A stretch of DNA of 64,000 bases from Euphorbia lathyris (GCF_963576675.1 NC_088916.1:17894501-17958500), one strand, 5' to 3'. Counted from the first letter of the stretch, positions 10,543 through 23,424 are shown. Notes: generated by a model not told the origin, from the letters alone. Made by a program: numbers and translations.

Positions 10543-13500
10543 TCAAGTTAAAGGTGGGTGAACTTGTAACTTGTCCCGAAGAAGCTGAAAACATGCCTTA
10601 GAGAGAGGTTTCGTGAGAATATCTGCGGTTTGATCCAAAGTGGAGATGTAGCATACACGAAGCTGTTTTTTGGTGACTTTGTCCCGGACAAAGTGAAAGT
10701 CAATTTCCATGTGCTTAGAGCGATCATGAAAAACAGGATTTGCTGTCAAGTAAGTGGCTCCTAAATTATCACAAAAAATAACTGGACAGCTAGGAGGACT
10801 GAATCTAATTTCATTCATTAGCATAGTAAGCCATGTAATCTCAAATGCAAGAGAGGCAAGTGCACGATATTCAACCTCAGTGGATGAGCGGGATACCGTG
10901 CGTTGCTTTCGAGATCGCCAAGAGACAAGATTAGAGCCAATATAAACTGCATACCCAGAAGTAGATTTTCGATCATCAATATCACCTGCCCAATCAGCGT
11001 CGGTGTAGCTGGTGATGACACAAGGTTGGCTTTTATTTATTCGCAAACCATGATTTGGTGTCGAATGAAGATATCGTAAAATACGTTTAACGGCTTTCCA
11101 ATGTTCAAGTGTTGGTTGATGCATGACTCACTTTATTAACTGAAAAGGCTACATCGGGTCTAGTGATGGTAACATACTGTAATCCACCGACAATACTTCG
11201 ATACAATATTGGATTATCAAAAGGTTCACCAACATCTAATGACAATTTGGTAGTTGTACAAGCCGGAGTCGAGATACCTTTAGCTTCGTGCATGGAGGAT
11301 TTAATCAACAAATCTTGTATATATTTTTGCTGTGTTAAGGTGAGAGTGTCAGTCGTCGAAACTGCTTGTAATCCAAGGAAATAGGATAGACGCCCCATAT
11401 CACGAATAGGAAAACGAGATTGTAGCTATGTAATTAACTTGGAAACTGCTTGCTTCGAGTCACCTTTTACCAAGATATCATCTACATAGATGAGACAAAA
11501 CAACCGTACACCATTCTGAGACAAGTGATATAGAGATATGTCAGCTTTGGAGCAAGAAAAACCAAGATCATACAGAGTCTGAGTAAGACAACGATACCAC
11601 ATTCTAGGAGCCTGTTTGAGACCATATAAGCTTTTTCGAAGCTTACAAACATGAGTAGAATACTGAGGATGAACAAAACTCGGAGGCTGTTCCATAAAAA
11701 CTTCTTCGTCCAAATTCCTGTGTAAAAATGCGTTGGAAACATCCAACTGATGCACAAACCACCCATTGGAAATAGCAAGGCTTAGGAGCAGCCATATTGT
11801 CGTTGGTTTTTAATAACAGGACTATAAGTGTGATCAAAATCAAGACCCAGACATTGATGGTAACGTTTGGCTACTAACCGAGCCTTATAGCGATCAACAG
11901 ATCCATCAAGATTCAATTTTTTGCGAAAAACCCAACGATAGCCAATATATAGTATTAACTGCTTCATTAGTAGGGACAAGCTCCCATGTACCATTAGCAA
12001 TTAGAGCGTTGAACTCCTTGCTAATAGCATCACGCCAATGATGTACTGCCATTGCTTTGGTATAGCAAGTTGGTGTATAAACAGAAACATGAAAAAGTCG
12101 CGATCGTAACTGTCCTGTTTTACTCCGTGTAACCATAGGATGAGTGGGGGCTGGTGTATTAATTTGTGGGGCTGGTTGTGTAATATTTGTGTTTGGAGCA
12201 GCACAATTCTTGGTGTTTAATGGATTGTGAGGTAGTGGATGACAATAGGTTGGAGGTGGTGTTTGTGAAATTAAATTTATGAATTGTGGAGATGACATGG
12301 TATTAGGTATAGTGGGAGGCGAATGTGTAATGGTGAGTGGTGGAATTAAATTTTGATTTTGCATATGAGGTTCCACTGAATTAATTGGTTGATTGATAAT
12401 AGAATGGGAAACTTGCCTTTGTTCAGGTGGGATAGCAGTAAAAGGACGAGATGGACTATGTGGAAAGGTAATTGTGAGAGGACAGTCTGAACTTGATGTT
12501 GATTCAGAGAGTGACTCACGAGCTAACTTCGGAAATGGAAAAACCTATTCATCAAATAGGACACGGCGTGAGATATATATTTTGTTATTGATACAATCTA
12601 AACACCGATAACCTTTATGAATTTTGCTATAACCGAGAAAGACGCATTTTTTAGAGCGAGAATGCAGTTTAGTAGGACTATAAGGCCGTAGCCATGGATA
12701 ACACAAGCACCCAAAGACACGCAATGAATTATAGTCTGGACACGTACCAAACAATTTTTCATAAGGAGAAATGTCATTTAACATAGGAATAGGCAAACGA
12801 TTGATAACATATGTTGCACAGTCAAAAGCAAATGTCCAAAATTTCAATGGCATTTTGGAATGTGTTAATAGTGATATGCCAGTTTCAACTATGTGACGGT
12901 GTTTTCTTTCTGCACATCCGTTTTGCTGGGGTGTATAAGGACGTGAAACTCGTTGATTAATACCATGTTCAGTCAAACAGGAGGTGAGGGCTTGACATTC
13001 ACCCCTCCCCAATCAGATTGGAATGATTTGATTTTGCTGTTAAAGTGTTTTTCAACTAAAGTGCGAAATTTAATGAAAACACTTAACACTCCAGATTTAA
13101 AACGGACAAAGTATAACCATGAGAATTTGCTATAATGATCGTAAAAAAGAACATAATAGCGACAATTATCAAAAGAAGTTGCAGGTGCAGGACCCCATAC
13201 ATCAGAGCAAATCAAATCTAAAGGACCATTAACCACACAAGTAGAAACATGAAAAGGCAAACGATGAATTTTTCCAACACAAGAAGGCTCACATAAAGCT
13301 GAAACTTTATTCTCTTTATTGTAAGCAATTTTATTTATGGATAAAGTTTTTCTAACAGTTGGAAAGTTAGCATGTCCAAGACGAGAATGCCACAATGGTA
13401 AAAAAAATATTAAATGCTTGTGCATGATGCAGAGCTCTTGGTGGAAGGGACAAAGTGTAAAGGCCATTACTAATTGTGCCTCGATGAATTTCCTTCCGTG

Positions 13501-14722
13501 TCTTCAAATCCTTCAAAATAAAATAGTTAGCGAAAAACTCAACAGATATAGGATTTGAACGAGTTAAAGAAGAAACAGATAAGAGATTGTGCACTGTATT
13601 CGGAACACAAAGGACATCTTGAAATTTGAGAGGAGAATTAGAAACAGTGAACTTAGAAGTACCAACATGAGATATGGGGATTGTGTAACCATTAGCTACA
13701 GTAACTTCCTCTGGTCTGTCATATTCACTGTGAACATGGAGATTTTCAAGATCAGCAGTTAGATGGTGAGTAGCTCCTGAATCAACAAGCCAGTCCGTTT
13801 TGGTTGGGGTTGATGTTGCAGCAAGATTGGAAGAAGGCTTAAGATTGTTGCGAGTGTTCCGATTAAATTTAGGAGAGAGACATTGTCGATATATATGACC
13901 TGCTCCCCTACAATTGTGACAAGTCACGGTAGCCATATCCAAGGGTGCGGATACTGTCTGAGGTGACCGAGCGGATGTGCCGGAATAATTGCCTCACCCA
14001 CGTCCACGACCACGCATAGAACCTCTAGCAGAGTAGTTTACAGTAGGTGAAAAAGAGAGAGGAACATTTTCACGAGCCAATTGTCGCTCTTCGCTGATTA
14101 GTAATCCAACAAGGTCATCATAATAAATAGTTTCCAAACATGCTTCCAATGAACGAACAAAAGGTCTATACGCAGGCCCTAGGCCATCGAGCACAGCTTC
14201 AACCAAGTGTTCATTAGAGATCGGGTGACAGAGAGCAGCAAGTTCATCGCTGATATGCTTAGCATTCTGGAGATAAGAAGAGATACTTTCATTCTCTCTT
14301 CTAAGATTATGAAGCTGATATTTCAGATCTCGTATTTGAGACCGGGAGCCAACCGAGTAGGCTTTGACAAGTTTTTGACAGGCATCACAAGCATTTTTAG
14401 CACCAACTAATTGAGGTAATACACCCACAAATACAGATGAGATTATCCAGCTGAGAACCAACTGATCTTTTTTATACCAATCTTTGTAATCGGTATTATG
14501 GGCACCGACAACAAGTGTTGCAGATGGTGAAGGAATGGTGGAATCGATATGATCAGTGAGATTGTGGCCATGGAGAATAGGCATAATTTGAGTTTTCCAT
14601 AGCACAAAATTTGTTGGAATCAATTTTAGGGATAGCTGATGAGATAAATTGACGGAAGGAGCAGCAGAAATAATGGTGGAGGCGAAGCTTGAGTTGGAAG
14701 CAGTGGTAACGTTGGTTGCCAT
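10543..14722 (-). pseudogene. Short-LTR copia gag-pol polyprotein, multiply broken
   Basis: Gag starts at ATG 14722. Order along the minus strand: gag to about 13994, CCHC knuckle CHNCRGAGHIYRQC (near 13920), protease WLVDSGATHHLT (near 13790), integrase from LPLWHSRLGHANF (near 13390) through SDVWGP and PQQNGCAERKHRH, reverse transcriptase with YRWVFRKKLN, LYGLKQAPRMWY and YVDDIL, and RNase H with YTDADWAGD and FCDNLGATYL, ending near 10543. Breaks: TGA near 13994 (from CGA), a one-base insertion in an A run near 13406, a two-base insertion near 13000, TAG near 12545, one or more shifts near 11950 and 11760, TAG near 11426, and a shift near 11110. It is not functional. Confidence 0.9.
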
Positions 14723-14809
14723 GAAAGCTGATTAAGAGTCAGATACAGAGAAAAGGAGAAAAAAAAGGGAAAGAACGATGAGAGAGAAATAGAGTTGTAA
14801 AACCACTTA

Positions 14810-14822
14810 GGCTCTAATACCA
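14810..14822 (-). promoter_or_regulatory. Primer-binding site, one mismatch
   Basis: The minus strand reads TGGTATTAGAGCC directly inside the 5' LTR, one C-to-T change from the initiator tRNA-Met type TGGTATCAGAGCC. The duplicate copy at 49671-49683 keeps the unmutated form. Confidence 0.85.
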
Positions 14823-14985
14823 TGAAAAGTATTTGACTCTTAATGATATTCTCATTAGATGGATCGTGTATATATAGTTACAAAGAGATAAGAAGTTGCA
14901 GTAGTAGGTATTTTGAAATACAAAATATCTGAGACTAATTCAAAAAAATAACTGAAAAATATGTACAACTAATAATATCTTATCA
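14823..14985 (-). repeat. 5' LTR of the short-LTR copia element
   Basis: This is the 163-bp partner of 10373-10535, with TGAAAAG and CTTATCA ends. It is followed by the TSD TCTTC and bordered on the inside by a primer-binding site. TATATATAG at about 14870 may be part of the promoter region. Confidence 0.92.
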
Positions 14986-14990
14986 TCTTC

Positions 14991-15483
14991 AAGGGGAAAG
15001 CTAGGGTTTTTACAAGAATGAAAGGATGTCTAATTTACAAGATAAAAGTTCTATTTATAGTTGTAGTTCGAACCCCGTATCTGACCTAATTCGTTTCCTT
15101 TTGCAGGTGGGAAGCATGAGACTTGACCGTGGCATCGTGGGGTCGGGAATCAGTCTTTTGACTGATTTCCGCAGGTCAGCTCGCCGAGCTGGGTGAGCCA
15201 GCTCGCCCGAGCTGGCCTTCAAATATAAAATTCTATTGCATTCATTGGCACCACAATATACATATTATTCTTTCTTTTTTAATGGACAATAATATACATT
15301 ATTCTTAATATATCAATTTCAAAGCCAACAGTCACAACCAAAACAATTCATTTGTTTTTATTATTATTATACAAACCCTCGATTTCTAAGCCTGGTTTTA
15401 TTAATAGGCAATGAAAAAGATCAAAACAGTTAAGAATACAACTTCAAAAGATGCTAAACAAAATCAAAATTACTCTAAATCAC
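14991..15483. other. Flank of the short-LTR copia element, retroelement-like
   Basis: No gene is present. This is the continuation of the target sequence interrupted at 10368. It has a TATA-like TATTTATAG at about 15050 and a GC-rich block at 15177-15216 with repeated GCTCGCC and GAGCTGG words able to form stems. It reads like part of another retroelement LTR or leader. Confidence 0.4.
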
Positions 15484-15720
15484 ACTACACCATAGATTGG
15501 CTATTGCAACCACTTTTTAGAAAGTGTTGACTTTAAGTATTGCCTTAGCTAAATTGATTTGATTGACACTATTTATCTATATCAAATGCAACAGTTCTTA
15601 CACAAATGTTGCTTTCTGTAAATTTTTACATGTACAGTTCTATGTTGCCGTTTCGAATTGACAATTAGCTAAAGCTACATTTATCAAATGTTGCTTTTAA
15701 TAAAAATAGAAAACTATACC
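15484..15720. mobile_element. CACTA-type transposon terminus with subterminal repeats
   Basis: The segment begins CACTACACCATAG and is followed by repeated (A)TGTTGC(T)TT words near 15521, 15606, 15640 and 15685, the usual layout of a CACTA end with subterminal transposase-binding repeats. A similar TGTTGC-rich array lies at 47885-48178 beside the other copy of the duplicated block. No opposite TIR was found, so this is an end fragment. Confidence 0.5.
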
Positions 15721-15843
15721 TAATTTTATAGTTATAATTAGAGTAAATAAAAACTATATGGTTCCATAAAATTGAAAATTAAGTTATGAAAAAATAAATA
15801 ATGAATTTCAAGTTAACTATCGAATGTCAAGTTAAATATTTAA

Positions 15844-15905
15844 GTGGTGAAACTCTTAGCCTAGTGGTTAGGAACTTAGCTATTATTAGGGAGGTCATTG
15901 GTTAA
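15844..15905 (+). mobile_element. Degenerate fragment of a tRNA-derived SINE
   Basis: GTGGTGAAACTCTTAGCC and TAGCCTAGTGG (a pol III A-box match, about 15857-15867) followed by GAGGTCATTGGTTA line up with the SINE on the minus strand at 54467-54614. The B box is degraded and the 3' part missing. The outer copia element inserted 13 bp beyond. Confidence 0.6.
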
Positions 15906-15922
15906 ATATAAGAATATGTTTT

Positions 15923-16705
15923 TGTTGAAGCTCGAACTCAGAAAATAGGAACAGACCGAACAAAATTAAATGGGCAGAGTCGCGGACAATGTCGCTTTCT
16001 TTAAGACGTTCGCGGAACTGTCAGAATTTAGCAAACAGTATGAACTCCGGTCGCCTCCAGGATAAAAACAGCCCTCTTAAATACGATTGTCGTATTGCAC
16101 CGTACGAAAATCGTTCTGTATACACTCTCTGCTTACTTGCTCAGTTTCGAAAAAATACAGAATGAATGAAAATGAAATTGTATTTCAAAGGCAGTCTCAC
16201 ATCACCTATTTATACAAGAAAAAATAGCTGTTTGAGCTCTGATTTCATGGAGAAAGGGAAGGTGGAGGAGACTGAAGACACGTTCAGAAAAAATGGACGT
16301 TATGAACAACGTTCACAAAGACTAAATCAGAGTATAAATAATTAAATAAAAATTGATTTCCGAATTAATAAAATATAATAATAATAAATATTATTAAATT
16401 TTTAATAAAAAATTATACATTTTACACCACACCAACCCAACCCAACCTGGCCCGGTTCGGTTCGGTCGGACGGACGGCGCGCGCGCGCGTGTGTGGTGGT
16501 CAACCATGAAGATAGGTCCTCACCCTTTCACAAAAGTGGGCACCCCTTGGGGCTCACCTCAAGCATGTGAGGACCTTCTTTATATACATCTCCACTAAGT
16601 GCTTTGAAAGCAATGTGGGATGTTTTTCCACTTGAAAAACTCAAAGACACAAGAAGACACATGGGTGGGCTTATTTCACAAATTATATTTGGGCCAAGCC
16701 CAACA
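15923..16705 (-). repeat. 3' LTR of the outer copia element
   Basis: This 783-bp LTR runs on the plus strand from TGTTGAAGCTCG to CCAAGCCCAACA. The adjacent minus-strand AGTGGGGGAT at 16706-16716 fits a polypurine tract. It holds an alternating CG/TG stretch (16477-16495) longer than in the partner LTR. Confidence 0.92.
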
Positions 16706-17216
16706 ATCCCCCACTAGAATTTTTGAAATCGTTTTACTGAGCAGTTACATAAGGTCAGACATAAACAGAGGTATCTTTCGATTTGAACCTTTGCGTAGTG
16801 AGTATAGTTCAGATTTTACTAGAGTGACTCGTAGTCTTGAACTCTATCTCTGATCTATATCACGCCATAACCTTTTCAGAGTGTAGTTCTAGTAGCCCGT
16901 GTGTTTAAGGCCTTGCACGTCTATCTCGGTTTAATGAATGCTCTAGAGTTTTGCCCTAAACTCATAGGAAGCGGCCTCACTTCCACATTCATATAGGTGA
17001 GTCTATCAAAAGTACTCATGTAGCTATGTACTTCACTCCAAATGGAGTATAGACTTCATTAAGAGTTTCTATTATCTCAACCTCAAATCTCTTCAGGATA
17101 TTCATGCTTCAAATTGCATGATCTGACTCATATTACAACACAACTTGTTATTACCCATTGAACCTATTTCTTGGGATCTCCAGTCTATAGGTTGGGTTAC
17201 CATTGTGTGTAAATCA

Positions 17217-17427
17217 TCACTGTAGGGGCATAAGTCTCATACTCTTTGCCGTATTATGGACTTTCTCTCTAGCTAATCCTTTCGTCAAAGGATCGGCTAG
17301 ATTCTCTTCTGAGCGTATGTGATCCACTCTAACAGCTCCTTTAGTGAGTAGCTCTCTCACAGTGTTGTGCTTACGACGTATCTGTTGTTTCTTATCGTTG
17401 TAATAACGATTCTGAATCTTAGCAATA
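17217..17427 (-). pseudogene. Outer copia RNase H C-terminal tail
   Basis: The minus-strand frame reads IAKIQNRYYNDKKQQIRRKH, then VDHIRSEENLADPLTKGLAR, and ends with a TGA at 17217-17219. This is the typical copia RNase H end. It begins abruptly at the CACTA terminus at 17428. The 16706-17216 stretch is its 3' untranslated region down to the polypurine tract. Confidence 0.88.
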
Positions 17428-19636
17428 CACTACAAGAAAACTGGGTATTACTGAGAAAAAATCAATGAGAATAAAAATTATTCTCACCAAACGTATAATT
17501 TCCATAATTTTAATGAGAATATATTATATATTTTATTATTAATCACAAAACATTTTATTCCATAAATTTTGTTTTATTTTATTCTCATTAATACATACTT
17601 TTTACCAATTTAATAATTTCATTTTTTCATTATTCTCATTATTTGATTTTAGTATAATATTAATAAAAACTTTTATTCTCATTATTTCCTTTAAATAATT
17701 TCCCCAAAATTTTTGAAGTACCGCCAAGTATTCCCTCCCCCAAATATTGAGTTATCGCGCCCTGTACTCCAAAAAAATCCCTCCAAAAAATTTGCCTCAA
17801 TTTTCATTCCCAAATAAGCTCAGACAAATTCCAAAAGCTTTAAACAAAACCCATGTTCCAAAAGCTCAACCTAATTCTACAAAAGTTAGGCAAATTTGTA
17901 CAGCTCAATCCATGGATTTACGGTACTATTTCAAAAATCCTAACAATTTTTAGTGCCAATTGATTTCCCCCAAACACACCATCCACGATTGCTCTTCTAA
18001 ATCTAGGTCATCTTCATTTTATTCTCAATCTCAATCGATTTCATCGGACTTTTCACACTCCATCACAGAGATTCCGTTAATCATTTGTCTTCGATTGGGT
18101 TCTCGCTTGTGGTAGTTGGCTTGATGAATGCTCAAATGAATTGCCTCGACCTGGTAATTTCTCTATTACTTGATCTATTCGAACACCCTTCATTGAACAA
18201 AGTAAGATTCACATTCTTTATTAGCTACTGTTTTAATAATAGAACATTTACCCTCTGAATATTGGGGATTCTATATGGGGACCGAGTCCTTGGAGGACCG
18301 CTACCTGACTAAGCATATACTGGTGTAGAGAACCTGAACCTAAGAATATACTTGTTCTGCTAGTATCCTTTTATTTTTATTTTTGATTTTTTTTTGTTCT
18401 GATGCTTTGTTGCGTGTGATTTCAATGGCTGAATCGTGTGTTATAGAAGATGGGTTTTAAGTTTATTTTAGGTTCTAATTAGTTGTTTTTCCAGGGTAAT
18501 AGTGAAATTCTCTGAAGGAATCTAGAAAGAATTATCGGTGTAGATGATTCCAGCTTTAGTAGAATTGACCTATGGAAGATCTTGTGATGTTTAACTAATA
18601 AACAAGGTACACTTTCTCTATGTGAAGATACTACAATTCATACATATTTTAGTTTCTTTTAATAGTGAACATTCATCTTTCATTGGAAAGCTGACTGACA
18701 ATAGTTGGGTATTTTCTCTCGAATTGTTTTCTCTTTCGCAAGCATTAGGAAAGGAGAACCAAGACAAGCACATGGCCTGCAATGCAAGCTCGCTTGGAAG
18801 GAGATTGCTATTAGTGATAGCAATAACACTTGAAGTCTTTGAGTATTTTAGTTTTTTACTATTTTTCCTAGTTCTATTATGCATTGGTAAAGTAAAGGAA
18901 AGATTGTGATTGGCTCTAGAGGAATTAACACTTATCCATAGAGGGAAGCTTGCTTATCCGATCCTACATGATGGGGAGGTCTTACTCTGCCAAAGATGAC
19001 CGGCTCTTAGGGTCCAACCCGAGCATCTGCTTGCAGTTCTAAACAAAAAACAATCTTTGTTCCATACCAATAGTTAAATATACGGTTCTCTTTCCTCAGA
19101 AGTGAGTTCCTTGATGAGGTATGTGAGCTCTGGATTACTTTCAGTGCCCAGATGTTTTATAGCTTGTCAATCGTGGTCTTGGGTATCCTTCCTCTTACTT
19201 TTCTAGTGTAGGCATAACTAAAATGTAGCATGCTGGGATTTCATCGTCCTTTGTGTCTGAAACATAGGATTCATTCGAATTGTTGAGCACAATCAATAGT
19301 CATATATAGGGTAAGAATCTCTATTCCAGTTTATAGGTCGACCTCTTCCTTACCTGTAAAGCCTAACCCTTTGGTGTTGAGCTTGCCATTCTTGTCAGGT
19401 ATCCTGTTTTGTGGGTTATCCATATGCAATATCTCTTCATCAGATTATTTAGGATCCCATCAGTTCAAATCATGGGACTGTCGAAAAGGTTTATTTACTT
19501 CTGTTTCCACGGTAAGGGACTATGCTCTGGGTGCAGCCCTTATTATGTTATTAAAATACTTACTTCCATGCCTCCTTCATTTGTTTTTTCGCACTTATCA
19601 GCGGATCCATCCGTTCGAGAGGGCTGCCTTCCACTA
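17428..19636. mobile_element. Truncated CACTA-type element inside the outer copia
   Basis: It starts CACTACAAGAAAACTGGG at 17428 and carries repeated (T)ATTCTCATT words near 17465, 17485, 17512, 17580, 17632 and 17678, like CACTA subterminal repeats. No matching end TTTCTTGTAGTG appears before copia sequence resumes at 19637, so the right end was deleted together with about 1 kb of copia RT/RNase H. The 17950-19636 part has no recognisable coding domain. Frames at 18622-18909 and 19371-19657 match nothing I know; they could be captured host sequence. Confidence 0.6.
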
Positions 19637-21542
19637 GATTGTGCACAGAAGCAATAGCAATCAAAACACGTATAGACGTAATCCTAGTGACAGGTGAATA
19701 AGTATCAAAGAAATCAACATTTTCTTTTTGTCTAAAGCCTTTAGCTACAAGGCAAGCCTTAAACTTATCTACTGAACCATCAGGTTTCAGTTTCTTCTTA
19801 AGGATCCATTTACAACCTATTGGTTTACAACCTGGTGGTAAGTCTACTAAGCGCCAAGTTTGGTTTGACTCAAGTGAGTCCATTTCATCATTAATGGCTT
19901 CTTGCCATAAATCAGCATCTCATGAGGTTAAGGCTTCTTGTATAGTAAGTGGATCCTCTTCTACTGTGAAAGCGTAAAAGTCAGAACCAAAGTCTTTAGA
20001 TACTCTAGGTCTCTTACTTCTCCTAGGTTCAGATTCCTCAATCTCTTTTTGTACTATAGGTCTAGTAGCAGGTATGCTACTCGATGATGCACCCCCACTA
20101 TTTCTTAATTTAAAAGGAAACCTATCTTCATAAAAGTCAGCATCATTTGACTCCAAGATTACTTTTGCATTCAAATCATAGAACCTATATGCTTTGCTAT
20201 TCACAGCATATCCAATAAACACACATTCATAAGCCCTACTAGCAAGTTTGACTCTCTTAGGGTCAGGAATCCTAACATAAGCGAAACAACCCCAAGTTCT
20301 AAAATATGATAGATTAGGTGCTTTATTTTTCAAGATCTCATAAGGAGAGATTTTACTTCTGGATTTAGGGACCCTATTTAGCACATAGCAAACAGTCAAA
20401 ATGATTTCTCCCCACCAATGTGAGGCAGCACCTGAACTAAGCATAATAGCTACTACAGATTCGGTAAGTGTACTATTTTTCCTTTCAGCCTTTCCATTCA
20501 TTTATAGTGAGTAAGGTGCTGTGGTTTCATGTATAATGCCATGTGTTTTATAGAAATCAATAAATAGGCTAGAACCATATTCTGTGCCTCCATCGCTACG
20601 AAGTCTCTTGACTTTCCTATTGTATTGATTTTCTATTTCAACTATGAACAACTTAAACATGTCAAACGCTTCACTTTTATTTTTCATAAGATAAACAAAA
20701 GTAAAGTCAGAACAATCATCAATAAAGGTTATAAAGTACCGTTTGTCATTTCTAGTCAACTTTCCATCTAATTCACATATATCTGAATGAATAAATCTAG
20801 AGGTTCAGAATCCCTAACAACAGATTTATGAGGTGTTTTTGTGATTTTTGCCTGACTACAATAATCACATTTAAGAAATTCATTCAAATTCAATTTTGGA
20901 ATTAATCCTAAGTTACTCATATTTTTAATGATACGCTTATTAACATGACAAAAATGAGCATGCCAAACATTAAAAGTACACAAGGAGTAAACAGAAGCAT
21001 TCACTTTATTAATCTCAACATTCAACTTAAACATGCCTTCAGTAGCATAACCTTTTCCTACAAATACATTGTTCTTAGTCAAAGTAAATAAATCTGCTCC
21101 TATAGTCTGAGTAAAACCGGCCTTGTTGAGAAGATAGCCCAAAACCAAATTTTTCCTCATTTCTGGAGTATGCATCACATCTTTCAAAGTTAAGGTTTTT
21201 CCAGATGTGAAGTTCAATTCCACACTACCAATTCCAGCAACAATAGTGGTATGGGAATCACCCAATAACACTTTCTTATCTTCGGTCATAGCACTGTATT
21301 TTTTGAACATACTTCTATCATAGCAAACATGGCGAGAAGCACTAGTGTCTACCCACCACCCATCTGATCCACCTATGAGGTTGATCTCAGAAATCATAGC
21401 AACAAAGTTATGTTGCTCTTCTGTCAGATTAACACTAGGAGTAGTGTTTGGCCTGTTCCTGCACTTACGTGCCATATGACCTGGTTTCCCACGGTTAAAG
21501 CATAGGAAAGCAGCATCATTTCTAGGTGGTTGTTGCTGTGGC
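19637..21542 (-). pseudogene. Outer copia protease, integrase and N-terminal RT
   Basis: The minus-strand order is the end of gag with a half-recognisable knuckle, protease WWVDTSASRHVCY, pre-integrase VWHAHFCHVNKR, integrase with FIDDCSDFTFVYLMKNKSEA, RSDGGTEYGS and MNGKAERKNSTL, then RT with CKWILKKKLKPDGS and FDTYSPVTRITSIR. It breaks off after IASVHNLV at 19637. Lesions: a one-base deletion near 20790, TAA at 20502-20504 (explainable as CAA), and TGA at 19920-19922 (explainable as CGA). Catalytic YVDD is absent because that part is deleted. Confidence 0.9.
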
Positions 21543-21547
21543 CTATT

Positions 21548-23410
21548 TGAAGGAAATTAAGGCTAAGATATAGCAGCGGAAATATAAAAATTTTAGCCTA
21601 CTTCCTTTTAACCATAGGATCCGTTAATCGTTATTTCATATAAAGAGGGATAAGAAGGAATACCTTTCGATGAACAATCTACCGTTGTTAAAGAAGCGCC
21701 CACTAATCTTCTCCGAGATTCCAACCACAAAGTATAACACGGTGAGGTTAAGATGGAATAAACCCTTATGAGATGCAACCAAATTAGATTGCCTCTAATT
21801 AACCAACACAAGATCAAAGAGAAAAGGAGATGGATGAGATTAATCAATTGACGGAAGCCGTATGAATTCTTATCCACGAACTAGGGGATGCGAATTCACT
21901 CTCTCTTACTTAATGTAGGTTTCGAAAATCACAATAAGGGGAGAGGATTAGCTTGGTCGAAATTCTCATAGGGAAGGGGTATATATAGTCGCTTGTATCT
22001 AAACCCTAGTTAGATAGGAATAGGTTACTTAATAGGAATTCCATTCGGAATAGGATTCCAAATTATTATCTTATAATATATCAAATACATTTAGGATAAT
22101 AATAAATAACCTAATTGGATAATAATAGGAGTATATTAATCTAATTAAAACTCCTAAGTTAATTATCTCTTAATTAATTTAATTCACAAACCTAATCAAA
22201 TTAGGATTAATGGAATTAAAATAATTCCTTATTTACTATATATAAATTTCGGCCCCCTCTATATAAATGGGCCTTACTGGGCTCAATTGGGCTTCCATCT
22301 ATTAATCATATCCATCTCTCTTTTGGTTCCAAGTCTTATGTGTGATCCATTAGGTTCTTACTACTTCTGGCCGTATGCAACTATTAAATTAATTTCTTCA
22401 AGAATTATATTTAATCCTTGCATAACGGAATGATGTACTGAGTATGTTATAGGCAAGTCTGTAATCATTCCCCCAGAGTCCGTTAAGAAGACATGTTGAT
22501 TCTGTCATTAACCCTTCCGTATTAGTTACAGTATAATTCGATCATTTATCAACTATATCCTTGAACTGAATCTTATGACTATGGGTGATGTCAAGTCACA
22601 TATAGCGAGACGTTCGTTTTACTTGTACAGGCCGAGTCAACTCAAATAGATAGGTTAAGTGAAATCTGTATTTCTACTCTTAAGCTATCACCTTGCAAGG
22701 ATTTAGAGTCGAGTCTTCCACAAGCGATCCTTGGATATATCTCCCATTAATCGGGAGTGATAAATGCTCAATCCAATGTATAACTACCCTGACATTACCT
22801 CCTGTGACACCCAACCTTTGCAGTTCACACCCCAGAGTCATCTCTGTTAAGGATCGTGGGACCACAGGATCAAAGTCTCACATTCAGTAATTCAGGATGA
22901 CCAATTAACATTCCTTTGAGTCTGAGGATTACTTATACCTATTAATACCAATGAGATGAACATGTGACAAGGATGAATCCACCCATCCTGTTATCTCAAA
23001 TCGGATCCCCAATCCTAATGAACGACGTTTCATCGGATCTATGTAACTGTCCAGATATCTATATATATGAAGCTTGTGAGATCAGCTTTCTGTCGGACAG
23101 AAGACATTGTTACATACAAGTCTCAACAGTGATATATCAATCCTAAACATATCACTTGACTTGGGGTGGTTTTAAGTTTATTAGTTTATTATAAAGTTTT
23201 GTCTCACTTGATGCTTGTATGAACACTTTATAATCACTTTAAACAAACTTACGGATTTCCTTTTATTAGACTTTATATAGTGCTTAAAAGGGATTGCCTT
23301 TATATAGTTATAAAACATATATCTCATTAAAAAAAATGATATAAAGAACAATTCATTTACATTAAGTTTGTATCCTACAACAATTGACTGTAGGACACCA
23401 AACCCCAACA
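21548..23410 (-). repeat. 3' LTR of the inner copia element
   Basis: 1863 bp on the plus strand from TGAAGGAAATTAAGGC to CCAAACCCCAACA. The only indel noticed against the other LTR is two bases near 23147. Small frames inside it are not genes. Confidence 0.95.
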
Positions 23411-23422
23411 TACTCCCACTTG
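23411..23422 (-). promoter_or_regulatory. Polypurine tract of the inner copia element
   Basis: Minus-strand AAGTGGGAGTA directly precedes the TGTTGGGG start of the 3' LTR. Confidence 0.8.
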
Positions 23423-23424
23423 GA

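Larger units (their letters stand above)
10373..14985 (-). mobile_element. Short-LTR Ty1/copia element (Ale/RE1-like), defective
   Basis: 163-bp LTRs at 10373-10535 and 14823-14985 bound a minus-strand gag-pol region. A perfect 5-bp TSD, TCTTC, is seen at 10368-10372 and 14986-14990. Very short LTRs and the gag start (QLSLKLIPTNFVLWKTQIMP) fit the Ale/RE1-like copia lineage. LTRs differ at about six of 163 positions, so the insertion is clearly older than the Tnt1-like one. The coding region has several frameshifts and stops. Confidence 0.93.
13317..15482. repeat. 2.16-kb duplicated block, copy A
   Basis: This block, holding the 5' third of the short-LTR copia element, its 5' LTR, the TSD TCTTC and 490 bp of flank, matches 48180-50342 with a few percent divergence. 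Because both copies share the flank beyond the TSD, they come from one insertion later duplicated, not from two insertions. The right edge is ATTACTCTAAATCAC, after which copy A enters a CACTA-type terminus. Confidence 0.9.

Noticed and set aside
18618..18909. Overlapping frames on both strands inside the truncated CACTA
   Set aside because: Antisense to one another, no domain, and located in transposon DNA; too weak to call a gene.
22680..22890. Paired small frames repeated at 30317-30527
   Set aside because: They lie in the non-coding LTRs of the inner copia element, are overlapping antisense frames and have no domain signal.
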